Assembly: GCF_900543425.1 (NCBI RefSeq)
Contig: NZ_UQRQ01000008.1
Coordinates: 1-64,000, forward strand
Length of the DNA stretch: 64,000 bases
Source of the DNA: an uncultured Sanguibacteroides sp.
GTDB lineage: Bacteria; Bacteroidota; Bacteroidia; Bacteroidales; Marinifilaceae
Direction: 5' to 3'
The translations under genes were made by a program, and so were the position numbers. The notes beneath the pieces are model-generated. The model worked only from the letters and a program-made list of their open reading frames with translations. It was not told the origin of the DNA and searched no databases. Of this stretch, positions 53,144 through 62,862 are shown one piece after another. The stretch's first letter is position 1, and each line of letters begins with the position of its first letter.

Positions 53144-55594
53144 ATGAATATATCACTGAACTGGTTAAAAGACTATTTGAAAATCAACCGAAGCACGGAA
53201 GAGATTTGTAAAATTCTGACAAGTATCGGTCTGGAAGTTGGCGGTTACGAAGAATTTGAAGCGATAAAAGGAGGTTTGAAAGGATTAGTCGTGGGGCACG
53301 TATTGACGTGTGAACCTCATCCTGATTCGGACCACCTTCACGTGACTACGGTTGACCTCGGGCAAGGAGAACCGGAACAAATCGTATGCGGAGCGCCTAA
53401 CGTCGCTGCCGGGCAGAAAGTGATCGTTGCAACCATCGGTACAACACTATACAAAGACGACGAAGAGTTCGTAATAAAAAAATCAAAAATCAGAGGGGTT
53501 CCTTCCAACGGCATGATATGTGCAGAAGATGAAATCGGAGTCGGAACGGACCACGCGGGCATTATGGTACTCCCGGAAAATACTCCTGTAGGCATACCCG
53601 CCGCAGATTATTTTAATATTTACCGCGATACCACGATCGAAATAGATATTACGCCCAACCGAATAGACGGAGCTTCCCATCTCGGAGTAGCCCGCGACTT
53701 GGCAGCTTTCCTCCAACAAACGGAAGATATTCATTATACATTACCCTCCGTGGAAACCTTTAAACCGGACCGCACGGATACTCCCATCTCAATACGGATA
53801 GAACGTCCCGAAGCCTGCCGGCGTTATGCAGGAATTTGTATAGAGGGAGTAACGGTAAAACCCTCTCCGGAATGGCTACAAAACAGGATGAAAGCGATCG
53901 GTCTGCATCCTATCAATAACATCGTAGATGTCACCAACTATATTCTTTTCGGTTTGGGACAGCCTCTCCACTCTTTCGATAAAGATAAGATCAAAGGAAA
54001 CGAAGTCATTGTCAAGAGCGTAGCGAAGGGAACTAAATTCACTACGTTAGACGGAGTGGAAAGGGTATTGCACGAAGACGATCTGATGATCTGTAACCAA
54101 GAGAAACCCATGTGTATCGCTGGTGTTTTCGGAGGTTTAGAAAGCGGTATTTCAAGTTCCACCACCGGTGTATTTCTGGAAAGCGCCTGTTTTGATCCTG
54201 TTTTCGTTCGTAAAACAGCCCGTCGTCATGGCTTGAACACGGATGCCTCTTTCCGATACGAGAGAGGAACAGATCCCAATATCGTGATATATGCCTTAAA
54301 ATTAGCCGCATTACTGATCAAAGAAGTTGCCGGAGGTAAAATTACATCCGAAATCATCGATATTTATCCCGAACCGGTCAAAGATTTCGAGGTAAATATA
54401 GAATACGCCCACGTGGACCGTTTGATCGGTAAAAAGATCGAACACGAAAAAATAAAAAAGATATTACAAGCTCTGGAAATTAAAATCGTAAAAGAAGAAG
54501 AAAAGGGACTATTGTTGAACGTTCCTCCTTACCGGGTCGACGTGAGAAGAGAAGCCGATGTCATAGAAGATATTCTACGGATTTACGGTTTCAATAACGT
54601 GGAAGTTCCTGCAAAGGTAAATTCAACGCTTAGTTATTCCGAAAAACCGGACGATTTCCGGTTAAAAAATCTGATTTCCGATCTATTGGCTGCCAACGGA
54701 TTCAACGAAGTTATGAATAACTCCCTGACCAAGGCCAGTTATTTCGAAGAGACGGAAACCTATAAGCCGGAACATACTGTTATGCTGTACAATCCGCTCA
54801 GTTCGGATTTGAACGCAATGCGTCAGTCTCTGCTATTCGGCGGACTGGAAAATATAAGTTACAACATCAACCGCAAAAACAATAACCTGAAATTATTCGA
54901 ATTCGGTAAATCATATACCTTCTATAAAAAAGAAGGAGTAGACAATCCCTTAAAACAATACAAAGAAGAAGATCTACTGGCATTGTTTGTTACCGGAAAC
55001 AAAAACAACCTGAATTGGAACGCCAAAGAGGTAAAAACAGACTTTTTCTATCTAAAAGGTTATTGCGAGATGATTCTAAATCGACTGGGAATCAATCCAG
55101 ACTACCTGAAAACGGAAGAGACGGACAAGGATATCTTCAAAGAGGGATTAACTTACAAGATGGGCGATAAACATATAGTCTCCCTGGGAATTTTGAGTAA
55201 ATTACCCCTAAAAAAGACAGATGTCAATCAAGAGGTCTATTATGCCGAATTCTCGTGGGAAAATATTTTAAAAACCCTGAAGAACCATAAGATTACCTTC
55301 ACCCCTATGCCGAAATTTCCATCGGTGAAACGAGACTTGGCCTTATTGTTGGATAAACAAGTCAGCTTTAAAGAGGTAAAAGAGTTAGCATTGCGGACGG
55401 AAAAATCTTTACTGAAATCAGTTACTCTTTTTGATGTATACGAGGGTGAGAAATTAGGAAACGGTAAAAAATCATATGCTGTCAGCTTCACCTTGTTAGA
55501 CGAAGAGAAAACGCTTACGGATAAACAGATTGATAAAATCATGAACAAGTTGATCGGTGCTTACAAACACCAGTTTAACGCCGAGATTCGATAA
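53144..55594 (+). CDS. pheT: Phenylalanyl-tRNA synthetase beta subunit
   Basis: 816 residues, normal size. Domains in order: N-terminal domain with ISLNWLKDYLKINRS, OB-fold tRNA-binding domain (about 39-155; GHVLTCEPHPDSDHLHVTTVDLG), B3/B4 editing domain (about 215-390; PINNIVDVTNYILFGLGQPLHSFD), B5 (about 405-480), catalytic-like core and the C-terminal ferredoxin-fold anticodon domain (about 722-815). The alpha subunit gene pheS is not in this window. Own terminator. Confidence 0.96.
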   Translation: MNISLNWLKDYLKINRSTEEICKILTSIGLEVGGYEEFEAIKGGLKGLVVGHVLTCEPHPDSDHLHVTTVDLGQGEPEQIVCGAPNVAAGQKVIVATIGTTLYKDDEEFVIKKSKIRGVPSNGMICAEDEIGVGTDHAGIMVLPENTPVGIPAADYFNIYRDTTIEIDITPNRIDGASHLGVARDLAAFLQQTEDIHYTLPSVETFKPDRTDTPISIRIERPEACRRYAGICIEGVTVKPSPEWLQNRMKAIGLHPINNIVDVTNYILFGLGQPLHSFDKDKIKGNEVIVKSVAKGTKFTTLDGVERVLHEDDLMICNQEKPMCIAGVFGGLESGISSSTTGVFLESACFDPVFVRKTARRHGLNTDASFRYERGTDPNIVIYALKLAALLIKEVAGGKITSEIIDIYPEPVKDFEVNIEYAHVDRLIGKKIEHEKIKKILQALEIKIVKEEEKGLLLNVPPYRVDVRREADVIEDILRIYGFNNVEVPAKVNSTLSYSEKPDDFRLKNLISDLLAANGFNEVMNNSLTKASYFEETETYKPEHTVMLYNPLSSDLNAMRQSLLFGGLENISYNINRKNNNLKLFEFGKSYTFYKKEGVDNPLKQYKEEDLLALFVTGNKNNLNWNAKEVKTDFFYLKGYCEMILNRLGINPDYLKTEETDKDIFKEGLTYKMGDKHIVSLGILSKLPLKKTDVNQEVYYAEFSWENILKTLKNHKITFTPMPKFPSVKRDLALLLDKQVSFKEVKELALRTEKSLLKSVTLFDVYEGEKLGNGKKSYAVSFTLLDEEKTLTDKQIDKIMNKLIGAYKHQFNAEIR

Positions 55595-55598
55595 CCTA

Positions 55599-55627
55599 TA
55601 CGGCAGGGGATTCCCTGCCGTATTTTT
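55599..55627 (+). terminator. Intrinsic terminator after pheT
   Basis: TACGGCAGGG and CCCTGCCGTA form a perfect 10-bp stem with a GATT loop, followed by TTTTT. Confidence 0.92.
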
Positions 55628-55641
55628 CAATTGTTTTGATC

Positions 55642-56700
55642 ATGGCCTCATACAAATCGTTACTTCCCTCCTTTCTTTTAATCATCGCTTACTTTATTGC
55701 AGACGAGTTTTTTGGACCTAAAATCGGACTACTCGCTGCCATTATATTGGGAGGAGGCGAATTTTTGTATGCTTTATTCAAAGAAAAACGGGTCGATAAA
55801 ACCATTTTATGGAATACCGTTTTATTCATTGCGTTGGGAATTTTGTCCGTAGTCTTCGAAGGAAGTTCCTTAGAAAAACTTCAGCCGGCCGTTATCGAAG
55901 CAGCCTTAACTTTTCTATTGGGTATCTTTGCTTTTTCCAAGGCCGACATCACGCAAACCATGCCTGCCTCTTATCGACGTTCCATACAGATTACTCCGGA
56001 ACAACAAAATGCTATGCGCCGCATGATTAAATTTCTATTCTACCTTTTGGGAATACATACTTTAATCGTATTTGTCGCAGCCTTTTTTGCCCCTGAATCG
56101 ACCTATTCATTTATTAACGGCCCGTTGCTATACCTGTTGATCGGTTTATTTTTTATCACCTTGTTTATCAAAAACAGAATACTCGCCAGAGCAGCCCGTT
56201 ACGAGGAGTGGTTACCCGTGGTAGATGAAAAAGGAGAGGTTATCGGCAAAGCCACCAGACGTAGTTGCCATTCCGGCTCCAAATTACTCCATCCGGTCGT
56301 TCATCTTCATCTGATCAATTCAAAAGGAGATATCTTTTTACAAAAACGGAGCCAGAAAAAAGACCTTCTTCCGGGAATGTGGGATACGGCCGTAGGAGGC
56401 CACGTGGGATACGGCGAAAAAATCGAAGAGGCCCTAAAACGAGAAACATCCGAAGAGTTGGGAATTCGCCAATTCAAAGCACGCTTCTTAGGTTCCTACG
56501 TATGGGAATCTCCCCGGGAACGAGAATTGGTTTTCTCCTTTCTTTCTACCTCCCATGACCCGATCGATATCCATAACGACGAAGTAGAAGAGGGCCGTTA
56601 TTGGAGCCGTCAGGAAATAGAAGACAATCTACAAAACAATATTTTTACTCCGAACTTTATTCACGAATATTCCCGGATGCTAAAGAAACGCACGGTATAA
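55642..56700 (+). CDS. Membrane-anchored Nudix hydrolase
   Basis: 352 residues from ATG 55642 (the frame opens two codons earlier at TTG). About five membrane segments fill residues 1-180 (PSFLLIIAYFIADEFF, GLLAAIILGGGEFLYALF, TILWNTVLFIALGILSVVF, FLFYLLGIHTLIVFVAAFF, LLYLLIGLFFITLFI). A cytoplasmic Nudix domain follows (about 190-350) with the box GGHVGYGEKIEEALKRETSEELG. The domain resembles the isopentenyl-diphosphate isomerase/YfcD group (VVDEKGEVIGKATR, HPVVHLHLIN). Substrate unknown. Starts inside the terminator tail of pheT. Confidence 0.85.
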   Translation: MASYKSLLPSFLLIIAYFIADEFFGPKIGLLAAIILGGGEFLYALFKEKRVDKTILWNTVLFIALGILSVVFEGSSLEKLQPAVIEAALTFLLGIFAFSKADITQTMPASYRRSIQITPEQQNAMRRMIKFLFYLLGIHTLIVFVAAFFAPESTYSFINGPLLYLLIGLFFITLFIKNRILARAARYEEWLPVVDEKGEVIGKATRRSCHSGSKLLHPVVHLHLINSKGDIFLQKRSQKKDLLPGMWDTAVGGHVGYGEKIEEALKRETSEELGIRQFKARFLGSYVWESPRERELVFSFLSTSHDPIDIHNDEVEEGRYWSRQEIEDNLQNNIFTPNFIHEYSRMLKKRTV

Positions 56701-56809
56701 TCTTGGCAAGCAACACATAAGACCTATTGACAGGGAATGTCTTTCAAACTAAATATACAATAATAAATATTTCATTTATTATCACACACATATTTTAATT
56801 ATTATATTA

Positions 56810-56817
56810 TATATTTG
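56810..56817 (+). promoter_or_regulatory. -7 promoter element of the permease fusion gene
   Basis: TATATTTG, an exact TAnnTTTG match, giving a leader of about 85 nt before the ATG at 56910. Confidence 0.45.
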
Positions 56818-56909
56818 TAAAAAATAGAATATTATCATGACCTCAAGTTTTGATACACGGATCATGATTTAATTATTTTTAACGTTAAACACATTACTGA
56901 AAATTAAAT

Positions 56910-59900
56910 ATGAATTTTCGAAATGTTGGCTTACTTGCCTGTTACGAGATAAAAACGATCTCGAGAGAATGGAGTTTCCGAATGGTCACCGTGTTAAGCG
57001 TATTGATTGTCACTTCTCTCCATGTTATAACACAAAGCAATTTAGTTGAACCGGAATGGATTGCCATATCGTTACCCTCGGCCATTCCATACTCTAATGC
57101 TTGTTTAGTGATTTCCCTTCAAATGATTATCATCATTTTTTTCGCAGGAAATTTTTTGCGGGGAAACCGTCCCGAGGGAAGTAACTCGGCCCTGTCGGCA
57201 CGTCCTTACTCGAATCTGGAACTGCTGTGGGGTAAAACAACAGGGTTTCTGATTTTAATGTTTGGGGTGGCTCTTCTTCAAGGGACAATAGCGATTTTCA
57301 TTCATTTGTTCGGGAGTGATTCTCCCTTTGTCCTTTATCCTTACGTTTTTTATTTCTTCACCTTAACTTGCCCGATACTCTTTTTTTTCACGGGTTTGAC
57401 GATGTACGTGAAAGGAATAACTCGTACTCCGGCACTTGCTATCGTGTTATTAATAGGTTCGTTGTACTTTTTCCTAAGTTTTGGCAGCGAATTATTTTAT
57501 GGTGCTTTCGACGTGTCAGCCATCTCGTTACCCAACACCTTCTCCGACCTCACGGGATTTACGGGCTTAGGCGGTTACCTGTTACAGAGATCTTCTTTTT
57601 TAGCCTGGGGATGCGGCTTGATCCTCCTGAGTATCTCTTTTGTTAACAGGCTTCCTTCCGGCACGAAAAGTAATTTCTCAATCGGGCGACAAGGTGTGTG
57701 GTTCGTGGTACTGGGCCTAATCTTTTCCGGATTTTACACGGAAAGTTTTATCCGGCGTGATCATGAACGAAAGACGATCCGTGAAACATTGGCCAAATAT
57801 CAACCCACGCCTAAAGTCAGCATCACAGATCACAATATTGAGTTTAAACAGGAAGGATATACCTACTCGGCATCCAGTAGGCTAAATTTACTGAATACAA
57901 ATAATCAAAAGATAGATTCCGTTATCTTATACCTGAACTCCGGGCTAAAAGTGTTAAAATTAACATATAGAGGAAAGGCTATCCCCTTTAGACGGGAACA
58001 TCAGGTTTTAACCCTTCCCCTATCAATGAAACCGGGAGAAACAAAACAAATCGAGATAGAGTATGGGGGATCGATCTCCTCCGTCGTTTGTTACCCGGAA
58101 ATCGTCGATATAGATTCTCTCGCGAAAAACCGCCTCTATTACCAGTACAACATGGGACAAAATTATTATTACCTCCAACCGGACTATACCCTACTGACCC
58201 CCGAATGCTTGTGGTATCCCACGAGCAAACCCAATGTTAACGTCAATTTACCCCTCTCCACGGACCAGGATTACACCCGTTTCACATTACTGGTAAAGGG
58301 AGAACCTTCCAGAACGGCAATATCCCAGGGAGAAGAAACGAGAGAAGGAGAAAACACCCGTTTTATGAATAAAATCGCCTTACCCGGGTTAACCCTTTGC
58401 ATGGGCGACTATACCCGAAAAAGTTTACAAAAAAATGGGATATTATATGAAATATTCTTGTTCAGGGACCATGAATACCTTATCCCTGAGGAGATCACTC
58501 CGGAGGAAGCTATAAAAAGTTGGAAAAGGATGTTCGGATATAACGACAAAGCATACGTTTTTACTAAATTAAACCTGGTAGAGACCCCTATTCATTTTTG
58601 CGCCTACAGCAGAAACTGGAAAAATAATAGCGAGCAAGTGCAACCGGAAATCATACTCCGTCCGGAAAGAGAAGCGTTACTTCCTTGGACATTTAGTATA
58701 AAAAGTAACCAAGAAAATCAGTTCTTGGACTGGTACATGAATTACCTTGCTTCTGGTACAAGAGATTTTCCCATGGGGAATATGTTTTTTAACCGCTTAA
58801 CCGGAAATTACAATACAAAAAAAATAAAAAATGAAAGTGATATTTATTTCCTACAACAAAAAGATCACTACAACGTGTATTCTTCCTCTCCCGAGTTTAC
58901 CGGAATAAATCGTTTGTTTCATTACATGCAACAAGGTTTTTATACAAACTTCAATGATGGAGTGAATGTTTATTATATAGGGAAAAATCTTAGGGACCGG
59001 AATCTTGCAGAAGTATTAGGTGAACCAAACGATGAAAAAGAAGTGGATAAGGCAATATATGCCAGGGGATATTATTTTCTCAAGTATATTTTATATCGCC
59101 CTGTTTCCCCGGAGGAGTTCGAACGCTTTAACTCCAACTTTATCCAAAGTCACGCTTTTCAGAGTTTCAGTTATGAAAAATACTGTGAGGAATTTGAAAA
59201 TCAATTTGGGATACCCCTTTTGGAGCTAACCCGGAATCTATATAACGAAAATGGTTTCCCGGCTTTCCATTTTAAAGATGCGCAAGTGGACGACGTGGAA
59301 ACTGTGGACGGAAAGCTAGGATATGTGTTCAGTATTAAAGTATGGAATAAGGGAAAACGAAATGGAATTCTTTCTTTTAAACATGTGGATGACATAGAGA
59401 AAAGAGAGTATTTTATCCCGAAAGGAAGTTGTAAAGAAATCAAAATATATTTCGAGGGAGATCGGGATAGTTACACGATTATATTATATACGAATGATTC
59501 TCAGAATCTTCCTTCATACTATACTTTTAACGAATTCCCTGAAAAAGGAATAATCGAAAAACCTGTAGATGGAATCTTTGAAACAGACACCCTTGCTTTT
59601 GCCCCGGAACCAAACGTATATATCGTGGACAACGAGGATCCGGGGTGTCGTATTGTAGAGCATCGTCGGTCTATAGAGAAATTACGCAAAAGTCACAAGA
59701 CTCGTTGGTATTGGTTAGACAACGAAAATGCCTATGGAGAAGTTTCCAAAACTTTTTTCAGAAAAGCAGCAAAAGGGAATTCGGAAATCGAGTGGGAAGT
59801 AAATTTACCGGAATCTGGAAAGTATGAGTTGTTTATTTATAATCCTCTTGAAAAAAGTAAAAATTACCTTAGAAAAAGAAAAGAAAGAGAAACTTGGATA

Positions 59901-60095
59901 CAAAAATATCGTTTTGTCCATGACAAAGGAAAAGAAGAAGTTGAAGTCGCCCTGTTGGAGGCAGAACACGGTTGGGTATCGCTCGGGACATATCAATTTC
60001 ATGCCGGGAAGACAAAGATTACTTTGTCCGGACAAGGTGCCAATCGCTATCAATACATGTATGCAGATGCGGTAAAATGGGTTAAAATTAAATAA
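56910..60095 (+). CDS. ABC-2-permease-like / M1-like / golvesin-domain fusion
   Basis: 1061 residues. Residues 1-285 hold about seven membrane segments in ABC-2-permease style (start ACYEIKTISREWSFRMVTVL, NSALSARPYSNLELLWGK). The middle, about 300-800, is an exported region like M1 aminopeptidases by its N-terminal beta-sandwich (KPGETKQIEIEYGGS, ECLWYPTSKP), but neither HExxH nor GxMEN is present, so it is probably not a peptidase. The last about 155 residues match the golvesin/Xly-type domain (NEDPGCRIVE, LPESGKYELFIY, HGWVSLGTYQFHAGKTKITLS, YMYADAVKWV). No ABC ATPase gene is adjacent. Export or surface assembly of a polymer or protein is a guess. Confidence 0.7.
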   Translation: MNFRNVGLLACYEIKTISREWSFRMVTVLSVLIVTSLHVITQSNLVEPEWIAISLPSAIPYSNACLVISLQMIIIIFFAGNFLRGNRPEGSNSALSARPYSNLELLWGKTTGFLILMFGVALLQGTIAIFIHLFGSDSPFVLYPYVFYFFTLTCPILFFFTGLTMYVKGITRTPALAIVLLIGSLYFFLSFGSELFYGAFDVSAISLPNTFSDLTGFTGLGGYLLQRSSFLAWGCGLILLSISFVNRLPSGTKSNFSIGRQGVWFVVLGLIFSGFYTESFIRRDHERKTIRETLAKYQPTPKVSITDHNIEFKQEGYTYSASSRLNLLNTNNQKIDSVILYLNSGLKVLKLTYRGKAIPFRREHQVLTLPLSMKPGETKQIEIEYGGSISSVVCYPEIVDIDSLAKNRLYYQYNMGQNYYYLQPDYTLLTPECLWYPTSKPNVNVNLPLSTDQDYTRFTLLVKGEPSRTAISQGEETREGENTRFMNKIALPGLTLCMGDYTRKSLQKNGILYEIFLFRDHEYLIPEEITPEEAIKSWKRMFGYNDKAYVFTKLNLVETPIHFCAYSRNWKNNSEQVQPEIILRPEREALLPWTFSIKSNQENQFLDWYMNYLASGTRDFPMGNMFFNRLTGNYNTKKIKNESDIYFLQQKDHYNVYSSSPEFTGINRLFHYMQQGFYTNFNDGVNVYYIGKNLRDRNLAEVLGEPNDEKEVDKAIYARGYYFLKYILYRPVSPEEFERFNSNFIQSHAFQSFSYEKYCEEFENQFGIPLLELTRNLYNENGFPAFHFKDAQVDDVETVDGKLGYVFSIKVWNKGKRNGILSFKHVDDIEKREYFIPKGSCKEIKIYFEGDRDSYTIILYTNDSQNLPSYYTFNEFPEKGIIEKPVDGIFETDTLAFAPEPNVYIVDNEDPGCRIVEHRRSIEKLRKSHKTRWYWLDNENAYGEVSKTFFRKAAKGNSEIEWEVNLPESGKYELFIYNPLEKSKNYLRKRKERETWIQKYRFVHDKGKEEVEVALLEAEHGWVSLGTYQFHAGKTKITLSGQGANRYQYMYADAVKWVKIK

Positions 60096-60233
60096 TCGTA
60101 TTTATATTCTCTGGAACAAAAGGTAAAGAGATTACAATCACATTTAAGCTTATCATCAAATTTCTAACGGTCAGAAAAATATTGGAATCCAATTATAAAA
60201 AAATAAATATTAGAGAGATAAAATAAAAAAGAT

Positions 60234-60710
60234 ATGAAAGCAAATAAGTTTTTTATTATATTGATACTGATGTTAGTATCAAATATTGTATTTGCCTCAG
60301 GCAACGGTAAAGTGCTTTTGAGAATCAAACCACCGAAAAATGAGGGAGGAGGAGCTTTGAAACGCTATCGTATTGAATATAGAAAATTTCAGGAAATACG
60401 TTGGGAGGAAATAAAAGAAAGACCTGAGGTAAAAAAAATCAACGGTAAGTATGTTGAACAAGAGTATCAAGTTAAAGAATTAGAAGAAGGAGAGAAGTAT
60501 GTTTTTAGGGTAATGGCCGAAAATGTAATAGGACCAGGAGGCCCAGGCCCAGTATCGGAAAATGTTGAAGCAAGAGAAAGTGATCCTCTAAAAATCGAAG
60601 TACAGAGCGGAGAAGGATTAGGAGGCAAAAGTAAAAGTTGTTTTTCTTATTTATCCAAGACTCCTATCGTAAATCAAGGAACACTACTCATTTACAGGAA
60701 AGAAGACTAA
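60234..60710 (+). CDS. Small exported fibronectin type III protein
   Basis: 158 residues. Signal peptide MKANKFFIILILMLVSNIVF, then one fibronectin type III domain (about 25-115) with the YRIEYRKF strand, the W in RWEEIKE, and the ending LEEGEKYVFRVMAENVIGPG. The last 40 residues are low complexity plus SKSCFSYLSKTPI. It follows the permease/golvesin fusion by 138 bp on the same strand and may work with it at the cell surface; no enzymatic domain. Confidence 0.7.
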   Translation: MKANKFFIILILMLVSNIVFASGNGKVLLRIKPPKNEGGGALKRYRIEYRKFQEIRWEEIKERPEVKKINGKYVEQEYQVKELEEGEKYVFRVMAENVIGPGGPGPVSENVEARESDPLKIEVQSGEGLGGKSKSCFSYLSKTPIVNQGTLLIYRKED

Positions 60711-60840
60711 TTTAAATATATCCATTACAAAATCAAAATAGTTTATTAATCATATTCTCTCTAATATTTTATTTATAGACAAAGTCAATAAAATTTTTGT
60801 ATAAGAAGAGACTGTCCGACAAAGACAGATCTGAATAGGC

Positions 60841-60879
60841 AAAACGAGATTTCTTTAAGAGATCTCGTTTTCTTTCTTT
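60841..60879 (+). terminator. Hairpin terminator after the fibronectin III gene
   Basis: AAAACGAGAT (60841-60850) and ATCTCGTTTT (60862-60871) form a perfect 10-bp stem, followed by CTTTCTTTC. It is 130 bp after the stop, so transcription may run on that far. Confidence 0.65.
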
Positions 60880-60881
60880 CC

Positions 60882-60938
60882 CCCCAAAAAAATAAGGTTT
60901 TATCAGCTGAATTTCAGTAATAAAACCTTATTTTGGGG
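60882..60938. terminator. Large bidirectional hairpin
   Basis: AATAAGGTTTTAT (60891-60903) and ATAAAACCTTATT (60920-60932) are exact complements, extended outward by CCCCAAAA/TTTTGGGG with a small bulge. It separates the convergent fibronectin III and metallophosphatase genes. Confidence 0.7.
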
Positions 60939-60969
60939 AGATATCTTTGTTTTCGATAAAATAAATGTA

Positions 60970-62331
60970 TTATTTAGGCAAACCAAATCGGGTTCTGAAA
61001 TCTTTCAGTTCAATCACGAAATCGTCCATGGCGACAAATTCCGCATCACTGATATTTTCACCTTTATGCTCTATCGATTTATAGCGAGCCGCATAATCCG
61101 CTATTTCGGTAGAGAATTTCTTGTAATAGGTAGAATAAGTTCTCACGTGTAAAGTGGGGACATTACTTCCCATTTCGAATTCAAGTTTACGCAACCAACC
61201 GTCGCCTATTCCGTACGGGGTATTGAAATAAGGATTCAATGGTTGTCCGTGCTCCACTCCCACTTCACCTCTTTCCTGATAGTCGGCCAAGATTTGATAT
61301 ACTTCTCCCCCTTTGTCGTTTTTATCCATTCTCCTGTTTTGTCCATGTTCGTGTCCGCAAAGTACCAGAAAGATTTGAGCATTTTTCGAAATAAATTTAC
61401 TCCATAGCTCTTCGGCATTATTATGATGATCGGAATCCGCCAGTTTCAAATCGACAATCGGATTAGCTTTACGTTGTCCTTTGGTATCGAGGTAATCGTG
61501 AGTCGTTAAGATGGTCGGATAATCTTTGTATTTGTCCAACACAGATTGAGCCCACGCGAGCACATCATTCGAGGGGGACATTTCCAAACCCAGATGAATA
61601 AATGTATATCCTCCGGCACGAATCATTTGCACAGAATTTGCCCCGCCGTTGTATGAATCAAGATACCAATCCTTTTGCGCAAAATACTTTGTATCGCACC
61701 CCAGAAGAGCATTGAAATTAGACAAACCTCCGATATGCAACATACCGATGTATTCCGGTAGATTCCCCAATATTTGAGAAGGATCGCTCACGGGAATCCA
61801 TTTCGAATCACTCCACATAGCATCGTAGTCATGATTTCCGGGAACCGCACCGAAAGGGACCGATGCCTGATGCAAAATATCCAATCCTTTTTTTGCTATC
61901 GGCAATTCCACGTTATACACTCCTTCCGGTGAAACCTCTATCTCTGTCGAAAAATAGGGATTGGAAATGGCTTTGAACCCTCTTGCCGCATGTTCCGGAT
62001 CCATATCGAGTGTTTGATGTTGCCACAAATCACCTACTGAAATGGCAAACACGATATCTCCACCCTTTGACTCCGAATGATCCGCAATGTATTGCATCTG
62101 TTGAATGAATAATTCCGAACAATCCAACGCAAATCCCTTCGATTTCTGATGTTTAAAGTCCGTCATGTTTTGAGCATCCGGAATTACAGCAATGGTAAAA
62201 GAAGTCTTCGTATTAACCGGCCCTGTTGAACCATCATCTTCACAAGACGTGATTACGAGCATCGTTAACGCACACAAAACAGCACATGTTCTAACAAATA
62301 CATGTTCCTTAAATAATAATAACTTGTTCAT
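60970..62331 (-). CDS. Calcineurin-like metallophosphatase lipoprotein
   Basis: 453 residues. Lipobox ITSC at about residue 30 followed by EDDGS. Metallophosphatase motifs in order: IPDAQNMTD near 50, SVGDLWQH near 100, GNHDYD near 166, TTHDYLDT near 275 and GHEHGQNRR near 327, covering the two-metal site. Likely exported or surface-exposed phosphoesterase; substrate unknown. Not linked to a SusCD pair. Monocistronic. Confidence 0.87.
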   Translation of the reverse strand: MNKLLLFKEHVFVRTCAVLCALTMLVITSCEDDGSTGPVNTKTSFTIAVIPDAQNMTDFKHQKSKGFALDCSELFIQQMQYIADHSESKGGDIVFAISVGDLWQHQTLDMDPEHAARGFKAISNPYFSTEIEVSPEGVYNVELPIAKKGLDILHQASVPFGAVPGNHDYDAMWSDSKWIPVSDPSQILGNLPEYIGMLHIGGLSNFNALLGCDTKYFAQKDWYLDSYNGGANSVQMIRAGGYTFIHLGLEMSPSNDVLAWAQSVLDKYKDYPTILTTHDYLDTKGQRKANPIVDLKLADSDHHNNAEELWSKFISKNAQIFLVLCGHEHGQNRRMDKNDKGGEVYQILADYQERGEVGVEHGQPLNPYFNTPYGIGDGWLRKLEFEMGSNVPTLHVRTYSTYYKKFSTEIADYAARYKSIEHKGENISDAEFVAMDDFVIELKDFRTRFGLPK

Positions 62332-62433
62332 GGTTTATTTTTTTTTGTTCGCACAAAAAAAGAGCAACAATGTTACAGCTATGCAACAGAAAAATTAAGA
62401 TCCAGTGACTGCATAAATTATTCGGGTAGGAAC

Positions 62434-62459
62434 AAAAAAAGCTATCTTTTCAGATAGCT
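62434..62459 (-). terminator. Intrinsic terminator of the DUF2795 gene
   Basis: On the minus strand AGCTATCT and AGATAGCT pair with a four-nt loop and are followed by seven T residues; positioned 25 bp after the gene. Confidence 0.85.
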
Positions 62460-62483
62460 CTCTCTATTTTTTACAACACAATT

Positions 62484-62705
62484 TCAATACTCATCCTCGT
62501 TAAAGAAAAAATCATCTTTACTGGGATAATCCGGCCAAATATCCTCGATGCTTTCGAATATCTCTTCATCGTCTTCAATATCCTGAAGATTTTCAATAAC
62601 TTCCATAGGCGCCCCCGAACGAATGGCATAGTCTATCAACTCATCTTTTGATGCAGGCCAAGGTGCATCTTCCAATTTAGAGGCAAGTTCCAGTGTCCAA
62701 TACAT
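62484..62705 (-). CDS. DUF2795-domain small protein
   Basis: 73 residues. The DUF2795 block WTLELASKLEDAPWPASKDELIDYAIRSGAPMEVIENL is followed by an acidic tail (DDEEIFESIEDIWPDYP) ending FFFNEDEY. Family function is unknown; the acidic tail suggests protein or nucleic-acid-machinery binding, which is inference only. Single gene with its own terminator. Confidence 0.85.
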   Translation of the reverse strand: MYWTLELASKLEDAPWPASKDELIDYAIRSGAPMEVIENLQDIEDDEEIFESIEDIWPDYPSKDDFFFNEDEY

Positions 62706-62862
62706 GATATATCGTTTTAGAGTAATTTTCTATATTTTGCCGCGAATATATGTTTTATTTCTAATAATACAACTCTATTCGTGCTACAAGATATTATTTA
62801 GAATAAATATAAATAATAGACTCCTCATCCATAATAAAATAGCGCAAAAGTTTCATGCCCTG

